Of a stretch of 21,594 nt of DNA, positions 13,464 through 20,186 are shown one piece after another (positions within the stretch are counted from its first letter, which is position 1; each line of letters opens with the position of its first letter). The stretch comes from Streptomyces xylophagus (GTDB lineage: Bacteria; Actinomycetota; Actinomycetes; Streptomycetales; Streptomycetaceae): NCBI RefSeq assembly GCF_000716435.1, contig NZ_JNWO01000054.1:1-21594 (forward strand). The letters run 5' to 3'. The position numbers were made by a program, and so were the translations under genes. Under the pieces are notes generated by a model that did not search any database, was not told where the DNA came from, and worked only from the letters and a program-made list of their open reading frames with translations.

Positions 13464-14120
13464 ATGCCCCACAGCCAAACCTCTGCACCACGCGACAGCC
13501 TGGCAGGCGTACGCCTCGCGCGCGGAGCATCGCCGTGGCTCCTGCCGACCGTCGCCACCGCAGCCCTCAGCCTGGTACGTGCGCGCAAGTCCGGCGCCGC
13601 CAAGGCCGTGGCCGTACCCGCCACCGCGCTCGCGGCGGGCATGCTGTGGTTCTTCCGCGACCCCGAGCGCGAGATCACCCGGGGCCGGGTCATCTCGCCC
13701 GCCGACGGTGTGGTGCAGAGCATCATGCCGTGGAAGGACGGTCGCACCCGCGTCGCCATCTTCATGAGCCCGCTGAACGTCCACGTCAACCGCGCGCCGC
13801 TCTCCGGCACGGTGACTTCGGTCGAGCACATCCCGGGCGGTTTCGTTCCCGCGTTCAACAAGGAGAGCGAGAACAACGAGCGGGTCGTCTGGCACTTCGA
13901 CACCGAGCTCGGTGACATCGAGATGATCCAGATCGCCGGCGCCGTCGCCCGCCGCATCGTCCCCTACGTCCCGCAGGGCACGAAGGTCGAGCAGGGCGAG
14001 CGCATCGGTCTGATCCGCTTCGGTTCACGCGTCGACATCTACCTCCCCGAGGGTGTCGAGGTGGACGTGGAGGTCGGCCAGAAGACCGTGGCTGGGGTGA
14101 CTCGCATTGACCGTGGTTGA
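13464..14120 (+). CDS. psd: Phosphatidylserine decarboxylase proenzyme
   Basis: 218-residue membrane-associated pyruvoyl enzyme that decarboxylates phosphatidylserine to phosphatidylethanolamine. The N-terminal 60 residues contain hydrophobic segments (about 24-36 and 46-63), then 'FFRDPER', 'VISPADGVV', 'IFMSPLNVHVNRAPLSG' and 'NNERVVWHF'. Self-cleavage between Gly187 and Ser188 in 'IRFGSRVD' would give a beta chain of 187 residues and a pyruvoyl alpha chain of 31; this is the short form of the LGST-type motif. Length fits the short bacterial (archaetidylserine-decarboxylase-like) group. GAAGG (13453-13457) precedes ATG 13464. The pssA start lies inside its last codons, so the two steps of phosphatidylethanolamine synthesis are translated together. 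Confidence 0.93.
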   Translation: MPHSQTSAPRDSLAGVRLARGASPWLLPTVATAALSLVRARKSGAAKAVAVPATALAAGMLWFFRDPEREITRGRVISPADGVVQSIMPWKDGRTRVAIFMSPLNVHVNRAPLSGTVTSVEHIPGGFVPAFNKESENNERVVWHFDTELGDIEMIQIAGAVARRIVPYVPQGTKVEQGERIGLIRFGSRVDIYLPEGVEVDVEVGQKTVAGVTRIDRG

Positions 14121-14964
14121 TCCGGAGACACAGGCGGGCTGGGTGCCCGAGGCCGACGAGGTGGACGACGAGGAGGAGATGCCTCTTTCTCTCCGCCTCT
14201 CAATAGCGGACACCCTCACCCTCGGCAACGCCACCTGCGGCTTCATGGCGGTGTACTTCACCACCACCGGCATCCTGATCCCGCACCTGACGGGCAACGA
14301 CGAGTCGACCGGCATGGCCCGCCACAGCGCGGCCACCGCGGTCATCCTGATGCTGTGCGCGGCGGTCTTCGACCTCTTCGACGGCCTCGTCGCCCGCAAG
14401 CTGCGCTCGTCCCCCATGGGCGCGGAGCTGGACAACCTGTCGGACCTGATCAGCTTCGGCCTCGCGCCGGCGTACTTCGTCCTCGTCTACGGCATGGTCG
14501 CCGACGACGCGCACCAGAGAGTGGCCGCGGTCGGAGCGATCGTGGTGCTGCTGGCCGTGGTGCTGAGACTCGCGCGCTTCTCGTGCGTGACGCCGCCGAA
14601 CGGCATGTTCCAGGGCATGCCCTCCCCGTTCGGTGCGCTGACGGTGGTCTCGATCGTGCTGCTCGAACTGCCCTTCGTGGCAACGCTGCTCGCGATCCTG
14701 GGCACCGCCTGGCTGATGGTGAGCCGGGTCGAGTACCCGAAGCCGCGCGGTCGCCTCGCGGTCGCGATGCTCGCCTGGATCGTCCTGTCGATGGGCCTGT
14801 TGGCATCCTGGGCGTTCGATGCCCCGGGCGGTCAACTGCTCCTCCAGACGGGCTGCGCGCTCCAGTTGGTCATGGGCGCGGTGATCCCGCTGTTCGCGAC
14901 GGCTCGCAGGGTGAACAACTTCCGCGGCAACCGGCGTGAGGCGCGAGCCGCACAGCTTCCGTAG
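14107..14964 (+). CDS. pssA: CDP-diacylglycerol--serine O-phosphatidyltransferase
   Basis: 285-residue integral membrane enzyme making phosphatidylserine from CDP-diacylglycerol and serine, the substrate of Psd encoded just before. The CDP-alcohol phosphatidyltransferase motif is FDLFDGLVARKL...MGAELDNLSD with four acidic residues; the gap between AR and the following G is 7 residues where the general motif has 8. Several hydrophobic helices follow (for example 'AIVVLLAVVLRLARF', 'LTVVSIVLLELPFVATLLAIL', 'MLAWIVLSMGLLASWAF'). A strongly acidic N-terminal stretch (EADEVDDEEE) precedes the first membrane helix. The start is TTG 14107, overlapping psd by 14 nt with GGGGTG upstream. GTG 14113 and ATG 14179 are in-frame alternatives, the last of which would delete the acidic tail. 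Confidence 0.92.
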   Translation: MTVVDPETQAGWVPEADEVDDEEEMPLSLRLSIADTLTLGNATCGFMAVYFTTTGILIPHLTGNDESTGMARHSAATAVILMLCAAVFDLFDGLVARKLRSSPMGAELDNLSDLISFGLAPAYFVLVYGMVADDAHQRVAAVGAIVVLLAVVLRLARFSCVTPPNGMFQGMPSPFGALTVVSIVLLELPFVATLLAILGTAWLMVSRVEYPKPRGRLAVAMLAWIVLSMGLLASWAFDAPGGQLLLQTGCALQLVMGAVIPLFATARRVNNFRGNRREARAAQLP

Positions 14965-14982
14965 CGGTCGTAGCAGACGAAA

Positions 14983-15018
14983 CGAAGGGCCCCGAGCCAC
15001 TTGGCTCGGGGCCCTTCG
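14983..15018. terminator. Bidirectional terminator between pssA and glycerate kinase
   Basis: A perfect 16-bp stem, CGAAGGGCCCCGAGCC (14983-14998) with GGCTCGGGGCCCTTCG (15003-15018), has a 4-nt loop ACTT. It lies 18 nt after pssA and 40 nt after the end of the convergent glycerate kinase gene, so it can stop both transcripts. Confidence 0.92.
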
Positions 15019-15035
15019 ACGTTCCTTGGGCGGGA

Positions 15036-15071
15036 CTCAGACCAGGAAGAGCTGAGGCTCAGACCAGGAAG
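15036..15071. repeat. 14-bp direct repeat at the 3' end of the glycerate kinase gene
   Basis: CTCAGACCAGGAAG occurs at 15036-15049 and 15058-15071. The second copy contains the stop codon and last codons (F-L-V-stop) of the kinase; the first lies 22 bp further on in the untranslated region. It looks like a short duplication of the gene end. Confidence 0.8.
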
Positions 15072-16210
15072 TCCCGCGCGATGTTCTCCGCCACCCGCTC
15101 CAGGATGGGTCCCGCGTCCGCGATGCACTTCACCACGTCAGGTTCGACCGACGTGAGGGGGTAGGCGCGGCGGATGCCGGCGTGGCCGAGGGCCTGTGGG
15201 GGCAGGGCGAGGCGGCCGCAGACGGCGACGACCTCCTTGCCCTCCGCGCGGGCCGCCGCGGCGACGCCCGCCGGGGCCTTGCCGTGCAGGGTCTGTTCGT
15301 CGAGGGAGCCCTCGCCGGTGATGACGAGGGTCGCGCCCTCCAGGGCGGCGGCGAAGCCGAGGACGTCGAGCATGACCTCGATGCCGGGGCGGAAGCGCGC
15401 GCCGAGGAGGAGGGCGCCGTAGCCGATGCCGCCGGCGGCGCCTGCGCCGGGTGCGGAGGCGGACTCGGCGGCCCTGGGGCCGATCGCCTCCTCCAGGACC
15501 TTCGTGTAGTGCCCGAGGGCCGCGTCGAGGGCGTCCACGTCGTCCGGTGTGGCGCCTTTCTGGGGGCCGTAGACCGCGGGGGCGCCCTTGGGGCCGGTGA
15601 GGGGGTTGTCGACGTCGCTGGCGAGGACGAGGGCGACGGAGGCGAGTCGTGGGTCGAGTCCGGAGAGGTCGGCCGAGGCGAGGTCGGTCAGGCCACCGCC
15701 GCCCGGGGACACCGGTTCGCCCTCCGCGTCCAGGAAGCGGGCGCCGAGCGCGGAGAGCATGCCGGCGCCGCCGTCGGTCGTGGCGCTGCCGCCGACCCCG
15801 AACACGATCGTCCGGGCGCCCGCGTCCAGGGCGGCCCGCAGCAGTTCGCCGGAGCCGTACGTCGAGGAGGTGAGAGGAGCGAAGACGCCCTTGGGAAGGC
15901 GTTGCAGTCCGCTCGCCTCGGCCATCTCCACCACGGCCGTGTCGCCGCGCACCGCGAAAGCGGCGGTGACCTCGTGGCCGAGGGGCCCGGCGACCCGTAT
16001 CTCCCGTCGCTCGAACCCGGCCGCGACGGCCGCGTCCACCGTGCCGTCGCCGCCGTCGGCGACCGGCATCGCCGCGACGTCCAGATCGGGTACGACCGTG
16101 CGCAGCCCGGCCGTCACCCGCTCGGCGACCTGCACGGCCGTCAGCGACCCCTTGAACTTGTCCGCGGCGATGAGCACCCTGTGGGTGCCCCTCTGTGCAG
16201 CGTCCGCCAC
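15059..16210 (-). CDS. Glycerate kinase (GarK/GlxK type)
   Basis: 383-residue cytoplasmic ATP-dependent kinase phosphorylating D-glycerate to 2- or 3-phosphoglycerate. The family hallmarks are in order: 'IAADKFKGSLTAVQVAE' at the N-terminus, 'MPVADGGDGTVDA', 'GVGGSATTDGGAGMLSALGARFLD', 'SDVDNPLTGPKGA..YGPQKGAT', 'GAAGGIGYGALLLGA' and 'TGEGSLDEQTLHGKAP'. Length matches the ~380-residue family. GTG at 16210 was chosen because AGGGGA lies about 8 nt upstream; another GTG at 16240 is in frame but has no ribosome binding site. It is convergent to pssA and divergent from the ADP-ribosylglycohydrolase. Glyoxylate from the nearby pathway can lead to glycerate in other organisms, but the missing intermediate enzymes make that link speculative. 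Confidence 0.92.
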   Translation of the reverse strand: MADAAQRGTHRVLIAADKFKGSLTAVQVAERVTAGLRTVVPDLDVAAMPVADGGDGTVDAAVAAGFERREIRVAGPLGHEVTAAFAVRGDTAVVEMAEASGLQRLPKGVFAPLTSSTYGSGELLRAALDAGARTIVFGVGGSATTDGGAGMLSALGARFLDAEGEPVSPGGGGLTDLASADLSGLDPRLASVALVLASDVDNPLTGPKGAPAVYGPQKGATPDDVDALDAALGHYTKVLEEAIGPRAAESASAPGAGAAGGIGYGALLLGARFRPGIEVMLDVLGFAAALEGATLVITGEGSLDEQTLHGKAPAGVAAAARAEGKEVVAVCGRLALPPQALGHAGIRRAYPLTSVEPDVVKCIADAGPILERVAENIARDFLV

Positions 16211-16268
16211 CTTGCGTTCCCCTTGCTCTACGGGCCCCACACACTTCAGGGCCAGTCGCGCCGCTGCG

Positions 16269-16298
16269 ACCTTAACCGGAGGACGCCCGCGCCGTCAT
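16269..16298 (-). promoter_or_regulatory. Candidate promoter of the glycerate kinase gene
   Basis: On the minus strand ATGACG (16298-16293), an 18-bp spacer and TAAGGT (16274-16269) resemble the principal sigma consensus. Transcription would begin some 50 nt before the GTG at 16210. Confidence 0.5.
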
Positions 16299-16379
16299 GC
16301 TCCGACCGAACCCTGGGACCGGCCTACGAGTGCCCTGTGCGGACCGGTCGAACCCCGCGCGGTCACCCCCCGAATCGGG

Positions 16380-16389
16380 TAGACCGGTC
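16380..16389 (+). promoter_or_regulatory. Candidate -10 (TAGACC) overlapping palindrome GACCGGTC
   Basis: TAGACC (16380-16385) ends 6 nt before the ATG at 16392, suggesting a leaderless transcript. It overlaps the palindrome GACCGGTC (16382-16389). Related GGACCGG blocks recur upstream in the gap between the two divergent genes. Confidence 0.35.
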
Positions 16390-16391
16390 CT

Positions 16392-17468
16392 ATGACCCCT
16401 GTGGGCAGTGAGCCAGTGCTCGCGGACCGCATCCTCGGGGGCTGGCTGGGCCGGATCGCGGGCAACATGCTCGGCAAGCCGGTCGAGCAGGGCGACCTGT
16501 GGACGCGCGACCGCATCGACCGCTATCTCCGGCGGGCCGGCGCCCTGCCGCTGACCGACTACCTGCCCGAGCCGGCCGACGAGAACGAGGGCGTCGCGCT
16601 GCGCCCCGAGTGGCAGCGGTGCGTGCGCGGCCGGATCCACGGCAGCTGCCGTGACGACGACATCGACTACGCCGTCCTCGGCCTCGACCTGCTGGAGACC
16701 CACGGCTTCGGCTTCAGCACCGAGCAGGTCGGGGAACTGTGGCTGCGGAGACTGCCGTATCTGCAGACGTTCACGGCCGAGCGCGCCACCTACCGCAACC
16801 TCGCCAACGGCCTCAAGCCGCCGCTGACGGCGACGCACGACAACCCGTACCAGGAGTGGATCGGCGCCCTGATCCGCGCCGACATCCACGGCTGGACCAG
16901 CCCGGGCTCCCCTCGCCGCGCGGCCCAACTGGCGCGCAGGGACGCGGTGTTGTCGCATACCGGGAACGGTGTCTACGGCTCGATGTGGGCCGCCGCTCTC
17001 ATCTCGGCGGCGTTCACCGCGCCCACCGTGCGGCACGCGCTCGACACGGCGCTGACCGTGATCCCGCCGGGCTGCCGCCTCGCGCGCACCGTGCGCCGCG
17101 TGCTCACGCTGCACGAGACCCGGATGACCTGGGAGGACACGCTGACCACGGTGTCCGAGGAGACCGCGGGGCTCGGCTGGATCCACACGATCCCGAACGC
17201 GGCCGTCCTGACCGCCGGACTCCTGTACGGCGACGGGGACTTCACCCGCACCATCACGCTGACCGTGCGCGGCGGCCTGGACACCGACTCGAACGGCGCG
17301 ACCGCCGGTTCGGTCGCCGGGGTGCTGACCGGCGCGGACGCGATCCCGGGGCAGTGGAAGGACCCGCTGGAGGACACGGTGCGCAGTGCGGTGTTCGGTT
17401 TCGACGGGGTGCGGATCAGTGAACTGGCGGCGCGGACAGTGCAGTTGGCGGAGGCCGCTGATACCTAG
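16392..17468 (+). CDS. ADP-ribosylglycohydrolase family protein
   Basis: 358-residue all-alpha, metal-dependent hydrolase of the ADP-ribosylglycohydrolase/DraG fold, which removes ADP-ribose from proteins or small molecules. The protein starts 'LADRILGGWLGRIAGNMLGKPVE', the standard first helix. The two metal-binding acidic motifs are present: RDDDID with Asp88-Asp90 and Asp92, and LDTDSNGATAGSVAGVLTGA with Asp297 and Asp299. The intervening 'HTGNGVYGSMWAAALISAAF' is typical of the uncharacterised subfamily common in Streptomyces. No ADP-ribosyltransferase or sugar-processing partner is encoded nearby, so the substrate is unknown. No ribosome binding site is visible, only a -10-like TAGACC 6 nt upstream. 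Its stop codon overlaps the stop of the convergent epimerase gene by 4 nt. Confidence 0.88.
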   Translation: MTPVGSEPVLADRILGGWLGRIAGNMLGKPVEQGDLWTRDRIDRYLRRAGALPLTDYLPEPADENEGVALRPEWQRCVRGRIHGSCRDDDIDYAVLGLDLLETHGFGFSTEQVGELWLRRLPYLQTFTAERATYRNLANGLKPPLTATHDNPYQEWIGALIRADIHGWTSPGSPRRAAQLARRDAVLSHTGNGVYGSMWAAALISAAFTAPTVRHALDTALTVIPPGCRLARTVRRVLTLHETRMTWEDTLTTVSEETAGLGWIHTIPNAAVLTAGLLYGDGDFTRTITLTVRGGLDTDSNGATAGSVAGVLTGADAIPGQWKDPLEDTVRSAVFGFDGVRISELAARTVQLAEAADT

Positions 17469-18484
17469 ACGGCCCCCTGCGCGATGAGGCTCCGGGCGCA
17501 GTCGAGGACGGCTTCCCGGGCCGGGCGCGGTTCCCAGCCGAGGACGCGGCGCGCCTTCTCCGTGCTGTGGCGGTTGCGACGGCCGAGCGCGGGGGTGATC
17601 TCGCGCAGCGACGGGTCCCGGAAGCGCGCCGCGAGCCGGACCGCGAAGTCCGGGAGACGGCGCGTGGAGACGGTACGGCCGTGCTCGCCGAGGCCGTCGC
17701 GCAGGGTGCGCGCGATGTCCTCCATCCACACGAACTCCCCGGTGGCCAGGAAGCGTTGGCCCGCCGCGTCCGGTGACGTCATCGCCCGGATGTGGACGTC
17801 GACGAGGTCCCGGACGTCCACGACTTCGAGGCCGATGCGCGGGACGCCCGGCATCTTTCCGCTCACCATGCGCGCGATGATGCCGACGGAGCCCATGTTC
17901 GCGGTGGTGAGGACCGGTCCGAAGACGGCGCCGGGGAGCACGGTGGTCAGCTCGGTCGGACCGTCGTAGCCGCTCATGAAGTCCCAGGCGGCCCGCTCGG
18001 CGAGAGTCTTCGAGCGGCGGTACGGGATCAGGGTCGGGTCGTCCGGATCGGTCCACAGCGACTCGTCGGTGACACCTTCCGAGGCGTACGACGAGGGGCT
18101 CGCCGCGTTCGCCGCCGAGGTCATCACCACGCGTCGTACGCCCGCCTCCGTGGCCGCGCGCAGGACGCGCAGGGCGCCGTCGCGGGCCGCGGCGATCAGG
18201 GCGTCGGGGTCGTCGGAGGCGGCGCCGAGCGGGGAGGCGACGTGCAGGACGTGGTCGACGCCCTTGACCGCGGCGTCCCAGCCCTCGTCGGCGGTGAGGT
18301 CGGCGACGGCGAAGCTCAGCCGTCCGGCGGGGTCGACGACGGTCGCGACGGCGTCGGTGACCGCGCGCTCCTTGCCCGGGGCGCGGACGGTCGTACGGAC
18401 GTCGTAGCCGCGGCGCAGCAGTTCGGCGACGCACCAGCCGGCGATGTAGCCGCTGCCTCCGGTGACCAGGACGAGTTCGGGCAT
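17465..18484 (-). CDS. NAD(P)-dependent epimerase/reductase (extended SDR, dihydroflavonol-reductase-like)
   Basis: 339-residue extended short-chain dehydrogenase resembling plant dihydroflavonol reductase and yeast Gre2-type aldehyde reductases. It has the nucleotide-binding TGGSGYIAG (8-16), 'DLTADEGWDAAVKGVDHVLHVASPL', Ser123 in VMTSAA, and the catalytic Tyr155-x-x-x-Lys159 (YRRSK), so the active site is complete. 'VLPGAVFGPVL' and 'RFLATGEFVWMEDIA' are also typical. ATG 18484 is preceded by AGGGAG at good spacing; the frame runs further upstream but through the operator region. It is divergent from a TetR gene with a double palindrome between them, so it is probably repressed by that regulator and induced by a small molecule related to its substrate (inference). 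Confidence 0.9.
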   Translation of the reverse strand: MPELVLVTGGSGYIAGWCVAELLRRGYDVRTTVRAPGKERAVTDAVATVVDPAGRLSFAVADLTADEGWDAAVKGVDHVLHVASPLGAASDDPDALIAAARDGALRVLRAATEAGVRRVVMTSAANAASPSSYASEGVTDESLWTDPDDPTLIPYRRSKTLAERAAWDFMSGYDGPTELTTVLPGAVFGPVLTTANMGSVGIIARMVSGKMPGVPRIGLEVVDVRDLVDVHIRAMTSPDAAGQRFLATGEFVWMEDIARTLRDGLGEHGRTVSTRRLPDFAVRLAARFRDPSLREITPALGRRNRHSTEKARRVLGWEPRPAREAVLDCARSLIAQGAV

Positions 18485-18536
18485 GACGGTGCTCCCTGCG
18501 GTGTCGGGTGGGGATGTGCCAGAATGGAAGGCGAAA

Positions 18537-18550
18537 CGGAGGCCCCTCCG
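18537..18550. promoter_or_regulatory. Candidate TetR operator, copy 1 (CGGAGG-CC-CCTCCG)
   Basis: Perfect 6-bp inverted repeat with a 2-nt centre, in the gap between the divergent reductase and TetR genes. It is the mirror partner of the copy at 18569-18582. Confidence 0.7.
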
Positions 18551-18568
18551 GTACATCTCCCAACGTAC

Positions 18569-18582
18569 CGGAGGGCCCTCCG
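18569..18582. promoter_or_regulatory. Candidate TetR operator, copy 2 (CGGAGG-GC-CCTCCG)
   Basis: Second perfect 6+2+6 palindrome, centred 32 bp (about three helical turns) from copy 1. The inner flanks GGTAC and GTACC are also inverted, so 18537-18554 and 18565-18582 form one larger 18-bp inverted repeat with a single mismatch. Confidence 0.7.
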
Positions 18583-18618
18583 CTTAGCAATCCGACACCA
18601 GACGGACGGCCCGCACCC

Positions 18619-19197
18619 GTGAACCCGAAACCGACCCGCCGCGACGCCCTCGACAACCGGGAGCGCATCCTGGCGACCGCCCGCGAGGCGATCGCCGCGT
18701 CGAGCGGTGCGTCGAATGGCGTGTCGAGTGGCGTGTCCCTCACCGCGATCGCCAAGCAGGCGGGCGTCGGCATCGGGACGCTCTACCGGCACTTCCCCAC
18801 CCGGGAGGCGCTGATCCTGGAGCTGTACCGGCACGACATCCAGCACCTGATCGACCGCGCGCCCGTACTGCTGGCCGACCATCCGCCGCTCGTCGCGCTA
18901 CGGCGCTGGTTCGACGAGGTCGCCCACTACGGGCGGCTCAAGTACGGCGTCGCCGAGGTCATCCACGCGGCGACCGACGGCGGGGCCGACGACGAGTACT
19001 TCGCGCCCTTCGTGGCCGCCATCGACGTACTCCTGAAGGCGGGGGCCGCCGACGGTTCGCTCAAGTCCGGGATCGATCCGGAGGACGTGCTGCTGCAGCT
19101 GAGCGTGCTGTGGCGGCTCGATCCGGCGCGGGGCGGGGAGGCGCGGGCCGGGCGGATCCTCGACCTCATCGTCGACGGGCTGCGGGCGACTCCGTGA
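18619..19197 (+). CDS. TetR family regulator with a minisatellite insertion in its DNA-binding domain
   Basis: 192-residue regulator. The TetR domain reads 'RERILATAREAIAA' (helix 1), then 'SLTAIAKQAGVGIGTLYRHFPTREALILELY' (HTH at about 41-60). Between helix 1 and the HTH lies (A/V)S(S/N)G repeated three times plus VS (residues 27-40), encoded by a 12-bp tandem repeat; the normal loop is about eight residues shorter. The ligand domain continues to 'VLLQLSVLWRLDPARGGEARAGRILDLIVDGL'. GTG 18619 gives a typical length; the frame is open back to ATG 18508, but that would translate through the operator palindromes. The divergent reductase is its likely target, and the two palindromes its likely binding sites, probably including autoregulation. 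Confidence 0.85.
   Translation: MNPKPTRRDALDNRERILATAREAIAASSGASNGVSSGVSLTAIAKQAGVGIGTLYRHFPTREALILELYRHDIQHLIDRAPVLLADHPPLVALRRWFDEVAHYGRLKYGVAEVIHAATDGGADDEYFAPFVAAIDVLLKAGAADGSLKSGIDPEDVLLQLSVLWRLDPARGGEARAGRILDLIVDGLRATP
18697..18738 (+). repeat. 12-bp coding minisatellite (3.5 units)
   Basis: Units GCGTCGAGCGGT, GCGTCGAATGGC, GTGTCGAGTGGC and a half unit GTGTCC, all in frame with the TetR gene. The units share 8-10 of 12 positions. Gain or loss of a unit keeps the frame and changes the helix 1-helix 2 loop by four residues. Confidence 0.85.
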
Positions 19198-19218
19198 GGG
19201 CCGTGTCGTCGACGGGCT
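19169..19218. repeat. 13-bp direct repeat at the TetR/SDR convergent ends
   Basis: TCGTCGACGGGCT occurs at 19169-19181, within the last codons of the TetR gene, and at 19206-19218, between the genes and reaching the first base of the SDR stop. The offset is 37 bp. No strong terminator hairpin was seen in this 20-bp gap. Confidence 0.7.
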
Positions 19219-20093
19219 CAGGGCACCTCCGTCAGGGCCAGGTCGTCGAATGCCTCCGCCGTCACCCCGAAGGCGCGCAGCACCAGCCGGTCCCGCAGCC
19301 CGTCCGGCAGGAACCGCAGCAGCGCGAGCGCGCGGCCGTCCCGGCCGGTGGTGGTGAGGGTCGCGGGGCGACGGGCGGTCAGCGCGCGGACGACGGCGTC
19401 GACGGCCGGGGCGACCGGGCCCAGCGGCTGGCGGGCGGCTGCGGCGCGTACGGCGTCCAGGGCGCGGGCGTAGTACCGCCGGGTCGCCGGCGAACCGGCC
19501 CAGCCCAGCTCCGAGCTCGCCTTGTCCGCCGTGGCGAAGATGGGGGTGTCCATGGCGCCGGGTTCGACGAGGGTGACCTTGACGCCCTGGTGGCGGAGTT
19601 CCGCGCGCAGGGCGTGGGTGAGCGCGGCGAGGGCGGCCTTGGAGGCGGCGATCGAGCCGAAGAAGGGCGGCGGGACACGGGCCGAGACGGCACCGATGTT
19701 CACGATCCGGCCGCCGGACGCCCGTAGCGCGGGCAGAAAGGCGCGGATCACGGTCGCCTGACCGATCACGTTGATCTCGAACTGGCGGCGCCAGGCCTCG
19801 GCGGGCGTCAGTTCGATCGGCCCCTGGCCCATGATCGCGGCACTGTTCACGAGCCCGTCCAGACGTGGGCCGACCTGCTCGGCCGCGGCGGCGACGGACT
19901 CCTCGTCGGTCAGTTCGAGGTGGACGGGGGTGAAGCCGGCGGCCTGCAGCGGTTCCGCGTCCGCGGGGCGGCGGTGGGCGGCGTACACGGTCCAGCCGTC
20001 GGCGTGCAGGCGGCGGGCGACGGCGGAACCCACGCCGCCGGTGGCGCCGGTGATGAGGACGGTGCGGGGTGAGGACGGGGACAGCTCAGCCAC
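19218..20093 (-). CDS. SDR-fold protein lacking catalytic Ser and Tyr
   Basis: 291-residue classical short-chain dehydrogenase fold. The cofactor motif TGATGGVGSAVA (15-26), 'HLELTDEESV' and 'NSAAIMG' (variant of NNAG) are present, as is the helix Asn in 'FEINVIGQ'. The active-site stretch reads 'GRIVNIGAVSARVPPPFFGSIAASKAALAALTHALR'. The Tyr of YxxxK is Ile148 (codon ATC), Lys152 is kept, and the position 13 residues before the Tyr, normally the catalytic Ser, is Ala135. The NAD(P) site therefore looks intact while the proton-relay residues are gone, so it may be a sensor, a carrier or an enzyme with altered chemistry. The C-terminal half matches the longer SDRs that act on hydrophobic substrates. 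It is divergent from an MmyB-like regulator across a perfect palindrome. Confidence 0.88.
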   Translation of the reverse strand: MAELSPSSPRTVLITGATGGVGSAVARRLHADGWTVYAAHRRPADAEPLQAAGFTPVHLELTDEESVAAAAEQVGPRLDGLVNSAAIMGQGPIELTPAEAWRRQFEINVIGQATVIRAFLPALRASGGRIVNIGAVSARVPPPFFGSIAASKAALAALTHALRAELRHQGVKVTLVEPGAMDTPIFATADKASSELGWAGSPATRRYYARALDAVRAAAARQPLGPVAPAVDAVVRALTARRPATLTTTGRDGRALALLRFLPDGLRDRLVLRAFGVTAEAFDDLALTEVP

Positions 20094-20163
20094 AAGGGCC
20101 GCCTTTCACAAGGGAGTTCGGATCACCGGAGACCTTGGGGTCCGGTGTCCCTCCCACCCTGCG

Positions 20164-20179
20164 CCGGGCCGCGGCCCGG
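20164..20179. promoter_or_regulatory. 16-bp perfect palindrome in the SDR/XRE divergent promoter region
   Basis: CCGGGCCGCGGCCCGG is its own reverse complement. It lies 70 bp before the SDR start and 7-22 bp before the two possible regulator starts, which suits an operator for both genes. Confidence 0.6.
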
Positions 20180-20186
20180 TTGAAGA

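Noticed and set aside
18508..18618. N-terminal extension of the second TetR protein from ATG 18508
   Set aside because: It would translate through both operator palindromes and give a Gly/Pro/Asn-rich tail unlike TetR proteins. GTG 18619 gives the usual length.
16272..18773. 833-codon minus-strand open frame across ADP-ribosylglycohydrolase and reductase
   Set aside because: It spans several well-supported genes in other frames. The translation is Arg/Pro-rich low-complexity sequence.
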